This document shows, piece after piece, positions 52,401 to 61,920 of a DNA stretch of 64,000 bases; within the stretch, counting starts at the first letter, position 1, and each line of letters begins with the position of its first letter. The stretch spans positions 3,906,001-3,970,000 of the forward strand of contig OY101116.1 of NCBI GenBank assembly GCA_956465555.1, written 5' to 3'. The stretch comes from Nitzschia sp. pyKryTriq1. Lineage: Eukaryota; Bacillariophyta; Bacillariophyceae; Bacillariales; Bacillariaceae. The translations under genes were made by a program, and so were the position numbers. Below the pieces are notes generated by a model that was not told where the DNA came from, did no database searches, and saw nothing but the letters and a program-made list of their open reading frames with translations.

Positions 52401-55400
52401 TGCTAGCACGTTGCCATCACCTGAAACGACGACGACTACTACGACTCTTCGCCAGGGCCGGGAGGAAGCGGTTGATTTTGAGTCACTGCTCAATGCAGCC
52501 CAGTGTATTCAAAGCGCTTGGCGCCGCTATCATGCCGAACTCGAGCTCGCGAGTCGCCTGGTTGAGTCTTGTCATGTCGAATTTGCAAATAAAAGCGACA
52601 AGAACGAGACCCACCCATCGCCTCTGGCACAGAAGGCAGACGCTTTGGAACGATTTGCTTCTCGAAATCTAAATGATGACCCGTACCTCGATCAAGGAAT
52701 CAAAATGGACGAGCAAGATATCATTGTCTCTTGGGAGACGACCCTGCCGAACCTAGGAACGACGTCCGTCTTGGTAGAAGCGTCCTCCTCTAGCGTCCTT
52801 CTCAAGCAATGGGGGACGCGGAAGATCGCCAAACGGCTACTACGGGCTAGCTTGCGGAAGCAGTACCGTCCTCAAGAGACGGAACCATCATTGGATGCGG
52901 TGGATGATGCCCCACCCTTGCTACAAGAGCAAGACAAGACTCCAACCGTAAACCACGAACCCATTGTTGAAGTGGTGCAGACGCCAACTGAAGAAGATAA
53001 TATTGAAGACACCCAGCATTCTTTAACATCGTGCTCGACGAACGGAACGCCAACGGACATCATGGACTTGACGCCACTGAATGAACATCGAGCGGCTATC
53101 ACGGTTCAGAACTGGTTTCGGCTACACATGCTGGAAGCTGCGTTACGGACCAGCACGGATTCTCAAGAGCAGTTGCGGCAGGCGTTGGATTCACTATCGA
53201 ACTCTTCAAGCAGTGGTGCAACCTCAACCAAGAACCGGCTGTCTACTACCACTTCCAGCCATCAAGACAATCTCATGAATGCTCGAAGAATACTGAGAGA
53301 ATCCTTCTCGATCGAGAACTGGCGAGATCCATACGATGATTCTGTGGGAAGTGTTTCCCCGAGTCTGACTAGTGGAACTCCCTCTCAACAATGGATTGAA
53401 AAACGGGCAGCTGCCCTAGCGATTCATAACATTGTCCAGGTATACTTGCGAGGTCTTCAAAGATATCGACGTAGCCGAAAGGCTGTGCTGATCCAAGCAT
53501 CGTGGCGCCGATTTGCGTCTCAGCATCTATATCAGCGACAGCGAATGTCGACCATGCGCATTCAGTTCCATTGGCGATGGCATCTTTTTGTCAAGGAACA
53601 AGTTCGGGCGGCATTGGTCATTCAATCGACCTGGAGATCGACACTGGCTCGTCGACGATGGGAAGTCGTACTATTCTCTGTTGTCTCTCTGCAAGCTACT
53701 TGGCGCAAGGGTTTGGCGAGGGCCCGTCTTCGTGCTGCACGTGTTGTTGCGCTGTCGATTCAGAACTTCTTTCGATCACGTCCCGATCGAGTTCGATTCC
53801 TCTGTCTTCGAACGGGGATCACTGCAATACAAAATCGCCATCGGCAGCGCGTCCTGAAAGCCAGATTCCGAACAGAATGGAGCAAGGCCACGATTGTTCA
53901 GAAGACTTGGCGAAAGAGTATCGCGAGTCGCTCTTGGAAGAAAGTCCTTTATTCAACACTCTGTATTCAGCGAAGCTGGCGATGCCGATCTGCACAAGCC
54001 GAATATCATCACCAAAGAGAGGCCTCTATCGCTCTTCAAAGAGTGTGGCGACGGCATCTGGCCGAGAAGCATTATACCCGCCTAGTATTTGCAGCGATTC
54101 AAATCCAAGCACAATGGCGTCAATACAGGCAATGCTGCTCGTTCCGAAGGGAGCTACGTCATCTCGTCGCCATACAGTGTTTCTTCCGTCAAGTTTTGTC
54201 CCGTCTCCATGTCCATCGTCTGCAAGAAGTTCAATCTCGAGCCGCGATCTCCATTCAAAAACACTGGCGGGCTATCCTCGCCCGATCCAAGCTCGAGCAC
54301 GCACGGGTAGCTGCCATCATGGTCCAAGCTCAGTGGAAAGGTTATTCGCAACGTGCTATGCTGTACAAGCAGCTCGCTTGCATTATTCAGATACAAAAAA
54401 TGACGAGAGGTACCATCGCTAGAAAGCGAGCTCAGTCGGCGATCCTCGCTGCTGTCAAGATCCAGTGCTTGTCTAGGCGAGCTTTATCGCGATGCCAACG
54501 GATAAAGTGGGATTCTTCAGCAACTCGGATTCAGTCGGCATGGCGTGCCTCTGAAATTCGTGTGTCGTACATGGAATTGAAGTATACTGCTACGATGGTT
54601 CAAACATGTTATCGTGGCTACCTCCAACGAAAACGTCTCAAGGTAGCGACTGACGCTATCATACAGCTGCAGTCGCTCGTACGTTTCAAACTTGCGAAAC
54701 TGAGGCTGACGGATCTGAGAGAATCGGCAGCAAAGAAGGGGCAGTATGGCGCAGCTGTGACCATCCAGACTCGATGGCGAACATCCAACGCTCTCATCCG
54801 TTACGACGCTGCGAGAGGCGCTTGCATTATTATCCAATCAGTCCTCAGAATGTGGCTTGTGGCGAGAAGATGCCGTTTTATCCGCTACGAGCTCAGTGCT
54901 TTGAAGTCGGCCATTGTACTTCAGCGATACTGCCGGGGTTTGATCGATCGATCAAAAACGACCGCTTGGCGACGGTCCTCAGTCGCTATTCAGGCAACTT
55001 GGAGAGGGTACCGGCAGAGGACCGAGCTACAAAAGCCTACCAGATCCGCAATCTGTATCCAGACCTGTTGGAGGCGGGCGTTCCGGTCTTCTTCCTACAG
55101 ACGCAGCCGGCTGGCTTCCGTATTACTTCAATCATCGTTTCGACGGTACATTTCTGTCGCTAGCTATCGTTCCCAGATCCGTGCGATTGTCCTCATTCAG
55201 GCTGAGTACCGTGCCTCTCGCGCCAGAGAACACTTTGTCTACACAAAGGCTACTGTCCTCATGATTCAAGCTTTGTCAAGAGGGTTTCTCATTCGAATGG
55301 ACCACAAAAGAACGAGCCACGCCTGCCTATTGGTTCAGCGTCATTGGCGTAGTTCTCTTTGCAAGCAAAAGTATCATAGACGTTGTGAGCTCAAAAGGCT

Positions 55401-58146
55401 GTACCAAGAAGCTCAGCGGACAAGAGCAGCTCGCCGGATTGAGCGTGCGTGGCGTCACCATGTGTCCTACCAAAAACAAAAACGACAGGACATACGGGAT
55501 CTCTACCAAAGTGCACGGCGGACCAAGGCTGCGCGCCGAATACAAAGAACGTTTCGCCGTCAACGGAATCAGACCAGGGATATCGCTGCCATCAAGATTC
55601 AAGCTTTGTTGCGACGTGCCCTGCTGAGACTGAGATGGACAAAGACATTAGCTTCGGCTACAATGATTCAGACCATTGCTCGGCGATGGCTGGGTATACG
55701 AATTTTAAGGAAAAGATTCACTGGTATCGTTTTGATTCAAACATGCTGGCGAGCGGCGCTAGCTCGCGACGAGTTCACTCGTAAGCGGGCGTCCGCCTCC
55801 ATGATTGAAGCTCTGTTCAGGGGACGCTACGTCCGCCGCCTTCAAAGAGTACGACATGCCTCTTCAACTGCAATACAAAGACGATGGCGTGGCTACCGAC
55901 AGCTCAACGAATACACGACCACGAAGCAAAGGAAACAACTTTACCAGACAGCGAGACGAAACAAGTACGCCCGAAAGATTCAACACTCCGTTCGGAGTTG
56001 GTTGCAGTCTCAAAAGGCAGCCCGCATCCTGGCAAGTTTGCTGCAGTCGCGTTGGCGGGCGTCCAGGCAGCGGGCTCAATTCACCAAAATCTGTTCATCG
56101 GCCGTCGTGCTACAAGCATGTGCACGCCGTTCCTTTGAGGCGAAGAGATACCGAAGTATGGTACACTCCATTGTTGTCATCCAGTCGATGGTGCGAATGT
56201 GGCTCTCGAGGGTGGCCCTCAAGGATGCTACCAATGCTACTGTCTTGATCCAAAGAGAATGGCGTAGAGCGGTCGACGCTGATGCGACTTCTTCGAAGTT
56301 AAAGCATTCTGCAGTACTCATCCAGGCGAGGGTCCGTGGTTATATGGCTCGCGTTCAAGCCGAGAACACACTACTTGCTTCTGCTAAGATTGGACGAGCC
56401 GTTACTGCACTTCAAAATGTCACGAGGGGCCGACTGGTTCGAAAACGCTACCTCCACATCCGAGGGTCAGCGATCCTTCTTCAATCTTGGTCTCGCATGA
56501 TATTGGACCGTTCGGTTTATTGGTTCTTTCTCAAACCAAAGGAGGTTCGCTACACTTTAAATGTGGCAGCCCGAAAAATCCAACTGGCCTTTGTCCTGTT
56601 TAAGATGCGTCTTGCTATCTGGGAAATGCAGTCATCGGCTGTAATTTTACATCGCTGCATGCGCGGACAGCTTGTCAGGTCCGCAGCTCGATTTGCCCTC
56701 AGCCATATGAACTCTTCTATACGGTCAGCACCTTTGTCTCCGGTTGCAAGGGTGTCTTCCCCAACTAACAGTACCGCGTTGTCCACGGTTACAGCATGGC
56801 ACCGAGCCGTGGGCCACGCGAGAGTGTCTGCCGCCGTTGTTATTCAAACAGCAGTCCGACGCATGCTTGCGAGAGTTCGTCTCCAGTTGGAACTCGGAAT
56901 TTCGTTAAAGAAGGCCATTCTAGACACATCAATGGGGATATCAGAAACTGACGCCGCTATCGACATTCAAAGGACGTTCCGAAAGCGGCTACGAAGAAAA
57001 CATCAATCCGCTGTTGAACTGCAGCGTATTGTTCGCCAGTGCCTTGCTGTAACGAAGTACCGTGCTTTGCTTGAAGTGCAGGCGATAGCTTTACAGAGAA
57101 AGGTTGTTTCGGTAACCAACATTCAGCGAATTGCAAGGGCGCAGCTTCAATCCAATGCATACAAGAGGATGGCATTAGTGGCCCGGTCCAGAGTTGCCGC
57201 CGCTATTGAAATCCAGCGCTTCTATCGTGGCCATGTGTGTCGAAGAAAATTCCTCAATCTTAAAGCTATCTATTGGCGGAAGAAGCGTCTCACTCGTTCT
57301 GATATTCGAAGTAGACAGGGCAAGGCAGCTACTATTATTCAAAGAAGTTGTCGTGGCTGGTTGGAAAGTTCTTCCGATGGCAGATCAGCCACCGGTACCA
57401 ATTTGGACACTCAACAAGTTCTGCACCATAGTCCAGGGTCAAGTACTGTTGAAGACGAAATCATCCGTCAGCATGTCGCCCGAGTAGAAGCTTCGAGTGA
57501 TGAGGCGACGACCCGATACGTCAAGGGAGAACTCCAGGATCTCGGCGGCCCATGCCTAACCAGACTGGCTTGCAGTATTCGTTCCCTGGTGGAGGAGAGC
57601 CAAGCGGGCACACAGGATCCCTTGCCCCAATATACTGAAGACATAGACCGACTCTCGTTGGATCTCCAGAAGAAAGTAGTTGTCTCAAATAAGGCACTAT
57701 CGCAAGGAGAAATGATGTCGACTCCAGTTCGGAGCAACAAAGCCCCACCAGCTCTGGGTGATGCTTTGACGTTCACACTACCTCCTAGCATGAAACCAAC
57801 GATCGCTACAACCACAAAAGGATCATCGGGACCGGCCTCCAAGAAACCACCGTCCCACGTCAATGACCTTGCGAATGCAGCGAGGAACCTTCTGCTTCAA
57901 GGCAGGGAAGCTATGCGTCAGAAACAGCATGTACTAAAACCAATCTCCCAAGCACTTGCTCCAGCTCCAAAAGTCGAGGCCAGTGGTGGTGCTGGGAGCT
58001 CGCCAGCATCCACCGCACGCTCGGAAGGCAAGGCGAGAATATCACCTGTCCCGGGAGAATCCTTTTTTGAAGGGGAATCAAAAGAGATACCATCGCCCAT
58101 CAAGAAGTTGGGCACGGAAGAATGGAATTGGGCAGATGAATGGTAA
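49444..58146 (+). CDS. giant IQ-motif (calmodulin-binding) scaffold protein
   Basis: A single uninterrupted frame of 2,900 codons. Residues 1-1010 are disordered and Ser/Thr/Gln-rich. They hold two copies of a VF-D/E-RL motif (ESVFDRLYRMGRES; SSVFERLHRNEKRS) and three copies of a helical unit TLExDxxEIxxxGxELxxG (51547-51610, 51655-51720, 51787-51850). From about residue 1017 (AAQCIQSAWRRYHAE) to about 2640 (AATIIQRSCRGWLES) I count roughly fifty IQ motifs (IQxxxR or close variants), mostly 22-24 residues apart, so many could bind calmodulin-like light chains. The tail ends EEWNWADEW. No CH, ASH, kinase or myosin motor domain is seen, so it is not a simple ASPM or myosin. A role at spindle, basal body or cytoskeleton is inference from ASPM and similar IQ arrays. 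Confidence 0.85.
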   Translation: MRSCLTAGEDVASLAAAHRRQQQQQQQQQLQERRRLRRLGTTSTPTAVSASSSSRIPAFSASASASTSVSTASSKRRPRPGTATAASASHTTTPSRIPSVQKRPPAAASASNHASNHHATTGTPTTTPGDRLLSALKDLEDHLDIDDDDDNSNSSMSEIFQSAAPFVAPQEHEQEGEQQQQQEQQSNSNNTNQEERCLTPTGPLMEKLVDLTRTWSGMKMKTKTTTTTGSNTPVTRQQQQRQILLASPTRSSSHNRQTTRTRRRPGRHDRRHHHHHQGMGDEESVGDSTISTTSSGAESVFDRLYRMGRESAEKKERERLEQQEKEEEELYFMSNSSPRATSAATSTATTPSRRRLSYTPKMVLGSPSTSRSLRKNRLSAYTASQSVASRTSSSSSKIPRLQVLVSSSRAAPHDNDDDDDQSMSSRQSALSSTTSMGESSVFERLHRNEKRSERLWSTPTAFTPTKSKKPPTTPLASTTTTTGTRQTRIPSAFSSTTKKQRRVKGVSSSSIPVPTPQNNKTSTTKRIVGGGAGRGGTMTTPSHLPPRSSSSSTDSIHEALDFLEDLLLLDSPGASSSPRTTTTTAYGSTEEDYYYDNDDETATTTTRTRTIQGHDQDAHHDHHQHHDHHHPSLTATTTTMAMPQQRSSREILQSHTATTTATASTTCNAEEEEEDADHDDSLVQPINIGNTAMWETTVPKQTTTLEQDLAEIDQIGRELLSGDDSSQVQELVIDTATTTTTLEEDLEEIEQLGKELRGQEYDDNENDLLLVSPNSLLPPPTPTTLEEDMAEIEEIGKELRGESFSSRHSNSVRSRTSQNNKKSSPSSRDKNHNSTPAVVYLQHEEHEDDDKDDDLDLLEGIEDVLENEFATAPTPRRKTTMPPPAGHEGDAAHGYFFGEDSSPAASKSPQRQEKASKFLTIEQPSSSTSSPPSIPPAASSTSRDSSGFFSLDEKSGGLVLDAYHHDHHVSVAVSPQKQAMSLKVDTASTLPSPETTTTTTTLRQGREEAVDFESLLNAAQCIQSAWRRYHAELELASRLVESCHVEFANKSDKNETHPSPLAQKADALERFASRNLNDDPYLDQGIKMDEQDIIVSWETTLPNLGTTSVLVEASSSSVLLKQWGTRKIAKRLLRASLRKQYRPQETEPSLDAVDDAPPLLQEQDKTPTVNHEPIVEVVQTPTEEDNIEDTQHSLTSCSTNGTPTDIMDLTPLNEHRAAITVQNWFRLHMLEAALRTSTDSQEQLRQALDSLSNSSSSGATSTKNRLSTTTSSHQDNLMNARRILRESFSIENWRDPYDDSVGSVSPSLTSGTPSQQWIEKRAAALAIHNIVQVYLRGLQRYRRSRKAVLIQASWRRFASQHLYQRQRMSTMRIQFHWRWHLFVKEQVRAALVIQSTWRSTLARRRWEVVLFSVVSLQATWRKGLARARLRAARVVALSIQNFFRSRPDRVRFLCLRTGITAIQNRHRQRVLKARFRTEWSKATIVQKTWRKSIASRSWKKVLYSTLCIQRSWRCRSAQAEYHHQREASIALQRVWRRHLAEKHYTRLVFAAIQIQAQWRQYRQCCSFRRELRHLVAIQCFFRQVLSRLHVHRLQEVQSRAAISIQKHWRAILARSKLEHARVAAIMVQAQWKGYSQRAMLYKQLACIIQIQKMTRGTIARKRAQSAILAAVKIQCLSRRALSRCQRIKWDSSATRIQSAWRASEIRVSYMELKYTATMVQTCYRGYLQRKRLKVATDAIIQLQSLVRFKLAKLRLTDLRESAAKKGQYGAAVTIQTRWRTSNALIRYDAARGACIIIQSVLRMWLVARRCRFIRYELSALKSAIVLQRYCRGLIDRSKTTAWRRSSVAIQATWRGYRQRTELQKPTRSAICIQTCWRRAFRSSSYRRSRLASVLLQSSFRRYISVASYRSQIRAIVLIQAEYRASRAREHFVYTKATVLMIQALSRGFLIRMDHKRTSHACLLVQRHWRSSLCKQKYHRRCELKRLYQEAQRTRAARRIERAWRHHVSYQKQKRQDIRDLYQSARRTKAARRIQRTFRRQRNQTRDIAAIKIQALLRRALLRLRWTKTLASATMIQTIARRWLGIRILRKRFTGIVLIQTCWRAALARDEFTRKRASASMIEALFRGRYVRRLQRVRHASSTAIQRRWRGYRQLNEYTTTKQRKQLYQTARRNKYARKIQHSVRSWLQSQKAARILASLLQSRWRASRQRAQFTKICSSAVVLQACARRSFEAKRYRSMVHSIVVIQSMVRMWLSRVALKDATNATVLIQREWRRAVDADATSSKLKHSAVLIQARVRGYMARVQAENTLLASAKIGRAVTALQNVTRGRLVRKRYLHIRGSAILLQSWSRMILDRSVYWFFLKPKEVRYTLNVAARKIQLAFVLFKMRLAIWEMQSSAVILHRCMRGQLVRSAARFALSHMNSSIRSAPLSPVARVSSPTNSTALSTVTAWHRAVGHARVSAAVVIQTAVRRMLARVRLQLELGISLKKAILDTSMGISETDAAIDIQRTFRKRLRRKHQSAVELQRIVRQCLAVTKYRALLEVQAIALQRKVVSVTNIQRIARAQLQSNAYKRMALVARSRVAAAIEIQRFYRGHVCRRKFLNLKAIYWRKKRLTRSDIRSRQGKAATIIQRSCRGWLESSSDGRSATGTNLDTQQVLHHSPGSSTVEDEIIRQHVARVEASSDEATTRYVKGELQDLGGPCLTRLACSIRSLVEESQAGTQDPLPQYTEDIDRLSLDLQKKVVVSNKALSQGEMMSTPVRSNKAPPALGDALTFTLPPSMKPTIATTTKGSSGPASKKPPSHVNDLANAARNLLLQGREAMRQKQHVLKPISQALAPAPKVEASGGAGSSPASTARSEGKARISPVPGESFFEGESKEIPSPIKKLGTEEWNWADEW
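51547..51850 (+). repeat. three TLExDxxEI helical repeats inside the IQ giant
   Basis: Three degenerate copies of TLEQDLAEIDQIGREL-type units, separated by about 30 and 25 residues of spacer. They are similar in DNA and protein and form short amphipathic acidic helices. Confidence 0.75.
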
Positions 58147-58247
58147 AGCTACTACATACGTAATATGAGATTGATGATGCCGATAGAAGCTAATCTAGTA
58201 GAGGGATGTGTTCGTGCAATACCACTCGTATGAAGTCGATTCCGCTG

Positions 58248-59531
58248 TCACGAATACCCGCCCTCTTTGAAACCAAAAAATACTTTGGATACATCTTCCA
58301 ATACATTCCATATCACCCGCTTACCTTCGTCATGGCTGGTATTATGAATAAACATGGAATCTCCAGGTCCTAATGAAACGACTTGACCCGTCTCCACGTC
58401 CGTCACTTCAACTCTGCCACTCAAAATGGTCATGAACTCGTCCCCTTGTTCGGTACATTCCATGGTTCCTTTCGTACAATGCCAAATTCCTGTCCGAGTG
58501 GTAGGCGTAGAATGATCGATACGACCCGAAGCTTTCATTATGGGAGGAGGAGAAGAAGAAGTAGTAGTATTGTTGCTGCTGTTGCTGCTGCTATGAATCA
58601 CATAATTGGATTTCGGATTCGTAAAGGGCCAGTCTTCCAGTTGTTCTTCTTGTCCTTTTCCAATACTACTCCTAGTAGAATAATATGTTTTCCTGATGGT
58701 GGGAGACCACGAACCAACAGTACTCTCATCATCATCATCATCATGACGATTGTTCTCTGTCGAGCAGAAGGAACCAAAAAATCCATCCGCATTGAATTCA
58801 TAAAATAATATCAACGTCGTCGTCGTCGTCGTCGTCGTCGCATCATCTTCCTTTTGGTGGTTCTTCAAGATGATGTACCATTCTTCACGATGATTCTCGT
58901 CATCATGATGAATACTACTTTTCGTAGTCGTACTACAACATGATGATGTAGTGTTACTAGTAGAAGTAGTACTGATGAAACGAGAATCTCCAACCTTCAA
59001 CTCTGTTTTTGTTTCGTTGCGGCATGACGGTGACGATGATGATGATGGTGATGATGATGCCGATGATGATATTACTTGAATCGGCCCCCCGGTCAACAAA
59101 GTGAAGAGTACGAGACTTCCTCGTCCGAACCCCAACGTTGGATCGATAATAGCAAAAGAAGTGGAGGGCCCCTCCTCTAGTACTACGGTATTAGTAGTAT
59201 TGTCCTCAGCAGCAGTTATACTGATAATCCCCATTCGTGTCGTCGGTTGGACATGATCCAAGCGGACCCGAATAATATTAGAGGTATTAGTAGTAGTAGT
59301 AGTAGTAGTGGATGCGCCGCTTGTGCTTGTATTGCTGCTGCTCCTGTTATTACTACTATTATTGCTGGATACCATGAAAACGTCACTCGGCGATAAGAAT
59401 GGCCATTCACCCACATCATCATCAACAACAGCATGCTGCATTCCACGAGGATACTTTTTCAACAAGGGTCTGCTGCTGCTGCTGCTGGTGGTGCTGGTGG
59501 TGGTGGTGGTGGTGGTTTTGGTCATTGTCAT
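58248..59531 (-). CDS. double-cupin protein (Cupin_3/DUF861-type C-terminal domain)
   Basis: Intronless, 427 aa, whose 3' end is 101 bp from the convergent IQ gene. Two homologous halves are visible. Each starts with WPFxxPxxxx then a Ser/Asn run, and D-H-x-x-P-T-T-R-x-G-I: EWPFLSPSDVF...LDHVQPTTRMGI and DWPFTNPKSNY...IDHSTPTTRTGI. The C-terminal half completes a Cupin_3 fold: WHCTKGTMECTEQGDEFMTI, LSGRVEVTDVETGQVVSLGP, GDSMFIHNTSHDEGKRVIWN, VSKVFFGF. The N-terminal half has less cupin-like sequence and long Ser, Thr and Asp inserts. Cupin_3 proteins include ureidoglycine aminohydrolase relatives, but the substrate is unknown. Poly-Thr and Ser runs dominate residues 1-25. No targeting signal is seen. 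Confidence 0.78.
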   Translation of the reverse strand: MTMTKTTTTTTTSTTSSSSSRPLLKKYPRGMQHAVVDDDVGEWPFLSPSDVFMVSSNNSSNNRSSSNTSTSGASTTTTTTTNTSNIIRVRLDHVQPTTRMGIISITAAEDNTTNTVVLEEGPSTSFAIIDPTLGFGRGSLVLFTLLTGGPIQVISSSASSSPSSSSSPSCRNETKTELKVGDSRFISTTSTSNTTSSCCSTTTKSSIHHDDENHREEWYIILKNHQKEDDATTTTTTTTLILFYEFNADGFFGSFCSTENNRHDDDDDESTVGSWSPTIRKTYYSTRSSIGKGQEEQLEDWPFTNPKSNYVIHSSSNSSNNTTTSSSPPPIMKASGRIDHSTPTTRTGIWHCTKGTMECTEQGDEFMTILSGRVEVTDVETGQVVSLGPGDSMFIHNTSHDEGKRVIWNVLEDVSKVFFGFKEGGYS

Positions 59532-60096
59532 GGCACTTCTACTTTAGTAGAGAGCATCAGTCTAATAGTAGACCGCATCTCATCCTCCGATCGGAAATAA
59601 GCGGGACCATGGAAAAGAATCGAATGCATGCAAGAAAGAAAGAAACATCAAGTTTGTTTTGGCGGGAAATCTCATCACTCCCTCCAACATCCACATGCGG
59701 TGCGCGTGCTGAGGTGCGAGAGGACAACATCTTCTGCTGCATATGTGCGGTCACGAACGTTCACATTCCGGTACGTACCTGGTATGTGCCGCACGGAACC
59801 GGTGGTACAGTACTGCGTACTGTACATTACTGAGTCCTGTACACGTACGTGAACTGTACCGCGGTACGAACTAAGTACTGTACATACAGTACGAATACCG
59901 CTGCGGGACTCAGTGGGGTACTACGAAAACGTACAAGTACTACCGGTATCGTACCGGTATGTACCTGGAACGTATCTTGCGAGCTCAATACTGTGACATG
60001 GTCTAATATGCGCTCTTCACGCTGCGCAGTTTTTGATACCATCAGCTTCAGTACGAGTATGTATTTAAAGATAAACACAACAAAAACATCCAACGG
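59532..60096. promoter_or_regulatory. divergent intergenic region with GTAC-palindrome cluster
   Basis: Lies between the cupin gene (minus) and the GT61 gene (plus). The cluster at 59760-59970 holds GTACGTACC, GTACCGCGGTAC and CGTACCGGTATG. No gene is seen. Confidence 0.4.
59760..59970. repeat. GTAC-palindrome cluster
   Basis: About 210 bp with irregularly spaced GTAC words and the palindrome GTACCGCGGTAC. It is the fourth dense cluster in the window. Confidence 0.65.
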
Positions 60097-61920
60097 ATGC
60101 TATTATTATTATCACATCCATTTTGCAACGACACTTGTATCTCAACATCCGCAACGATGAAACTGAAAGTAATACAACCGAGGCTGTTGTCGAAGAACGC
60201 CAAACCCAGCCACCAGCAGGTCGTGAGATCATTTGGCACATCAATGAAGTTGTTCTTCTTTAGTGCAGGTCTACTGACTCTGGTGTTGCAGGTGCTGTTC
60301 TTATACTACTGGAACGTGCCACTGACGCGCATGATCAACGAAGGCAGTGTGGTCTGGTTTAATGAAGAAAAGTTAGGAGACATAAGTCAGAACAGGTCGT
60401 CACCCAGTATTCTCGAGGAGAGGTTTCCAGCGCCGCCGGGGGCGGCAGTGATGGGAGAAGCCCCTGACTGGTTTGATGAGGAAAAGTGGAAATTGGTGGG
60501 AGACAAGAATCGGTGCTTTTATGTCGAGGATTTGTGCCATTCTCTTACCCACTGGTTCTATAAACCGTCGAAATCTCCGAAGCATCAACCTCGGCTCTTA
60601 CTCGATTTGTTGGAACCACACTACGGACACAGCCACACTCACTTCACCAAATTTTCCCCCAGATATATCGTCACTCAACCGGCCACCCCTGCAACAATAG
60701 CAGCTTGCACCGCGTCACCCACACCTAACCACATGATCTTGCATTCTCTTTTCAGCAAAATGCTGGGTGAATTCTATTTACGATTGATCTCAGGTCTTTA
60801 TGTACTCAGTCAGCAGCTGCAGACTAATGCAGGGGTTGATTGGGACCAGTTTCGAGCTCAAACGCAAATGTATATCCACAAAGACCTCCAGTACAATATT
60901 TTGGACAGCCACCACTTGTTCCTTGCGCCCTTCACGTCGAATCCAGTGCTTGATTTTCAACGATTGTTGCAAAACCCCAAGTGCCGATGTATGAAACGAG
61001 TCTTCTTTTGTGGATATGACGCTAAATACCGTCATGGATCCAACTCTACAATCTTGACCCTTGCTGGGCAAATAAACAGTGGTGGGGAACTATACAAGGG
61101 TGGAACCAGAAGAAACCCCGCACTCTTGTGGCAAGATATTCGACAGTTTATGAAGAAAAGTGTGTTAGACGAAGTTACCATACCACATCTAAACTACCAC
61201 CTGGATAAGACCAGAAAGCATTATTGTGTCCAGGACAAGCACCACAGGTGCCATGGAGGCGGTGATGTCAAGATTGTAGGACTGGCGCAACGGACGCTTC
61301 GCCGGAAGTGGGTCGACTTGGATCGTCTGGTGAATGAATGCAATGAGCAATTCCAAGCACGAAATATACTCTGTGTCGAGGTCAATATTGAAGAAGCGCC
61401 CTTTGATCATCCCATTGGGCATGTTCTCGCCCATGCGAACTTGTCTGCATTGATCGGTATCCATGGATCGCAGCTAACAGATGCCATTTGGATGAGTGAA
61501 GGCTCTCTATTGGTGGAACTACTTCCATGGATTGCGTCTGGAACATCGGGACAGTGGACGCGAATGGTTGAGGGTCCCACACCCATGGGGGTTATGTTCA
61601 GAGAAACGGATTTGAATCATACAGCCTATCCATTGAGAAAGGCAGACACTCCGGGATGCGAGTATTCGAACATTACTCACCCCTGTGGAATTCTTTGGGA
61701 CAATACTGATTTCAGGCTTCCAAGAGATGTTCTTTTCGATATTGTCGAGAGATTCGTGTTATCCAGTCCAGACACCTGCGATGAGTTTCAAAAAGCAGCT
61801 GGCAATGAGTATGTTGCCTGTAATGTGAACTGCAAACAGAATACATCAACCAATGAAGTTATCATTGAGCATTTTTACCGTCCAAAGGAGTGGTTGGACA
61901 GTGTGACCGAAACGGCGTAA
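60097..61920 (+). CDS. GT61-family glycosyltransferase (type II membrane protein)
   Basis: Intronless, 607 aa from the ATG at 60097; the ATG at 60157 (MKLKVIQPRLLS) is an equally plausible start. One membrane anchor (LFFFSAGLLTLVLQVLFLYY) follows a basic tail, so the catalytic part is Golgi-lumenal. A Cys-rich stem (NRCFYVEDLCHSLTHWFYKP) is next. The GT61/DUF563 core has LFLAPFTSNPVLDF, RVFFCGYD, HLNYHLDKTRKHYCVQ and KIVGLAQRTLRRKWVDLDRL. Its best signature is ALIGIHGSQLTDAIWMSEGS then LLVELLPW with His456. Several N-x-S/T sequons are present. GT61 enzymes include plant xylosyl- and arabinosyltransferases and EOGT-type O-GlcNAc transferases. The donor and acceptor are not readable here. It fits a role in diatom surface glycan or N-glycan modification, which is inference. 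Confidence 0.87.
   Translation: MLLLLSHPFCNDTCISTSATMKLKVIQPRLLSKNAKPSHQQVVRSFGTSMKLFFFSAGLLTLVLQVLFLYYWNVPLTRMINEGSVVWFNEEKLGDISQNRSSPSILEERFPAPPGAAVMGEAPDWFDEEKWKLVGDKNRCFYVEDLCHSLTHWFYKPSKSPKHQPRLLLDLLEPHYGHSHTHFTKFSPRYIVTQPATPATIAACTASPTPNHMILHSLFSKMLGEFYLRLISGLYVLSQQLQTNAGVDWDQFRAQTQMYIHKDLQYNILDSHHLFLAPFTSNPVLDFQRLLQNPKCRCMKRVFFCGYDAKYRHGSNSTILTLAGQINSGGELYKGGTRRNPALLWQDIRQFMKKSVLDEVTIPHLNYHLDKTRKHYCVQDKHHRCHGGGDVKIVGLAQRTLRRKWVDLDRLVNECNEQFQARNILCVEVNIEEAPFDHPIGHVLAHANLSALIGIHGSQLTDAIWMSEGSLLVELLPWIASGTSGQWTRMVEGPTPMGVMFRETDLNHTAYPLRKADTPGCEYSNITHPCGILWDNTDFRLPRDVLFDIVERFVLSSPDTCDEFQKAAGNEYVACNVNCKQNTSTNEVIIEHFYRPKEWLDSVTETA

Noticed and set aside
53502-54422. A 306-codon frame overlapping the IQ giant
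   Set aside because: The main frame carries IQ motifs throughout this interval; the alternative frame has no domain.
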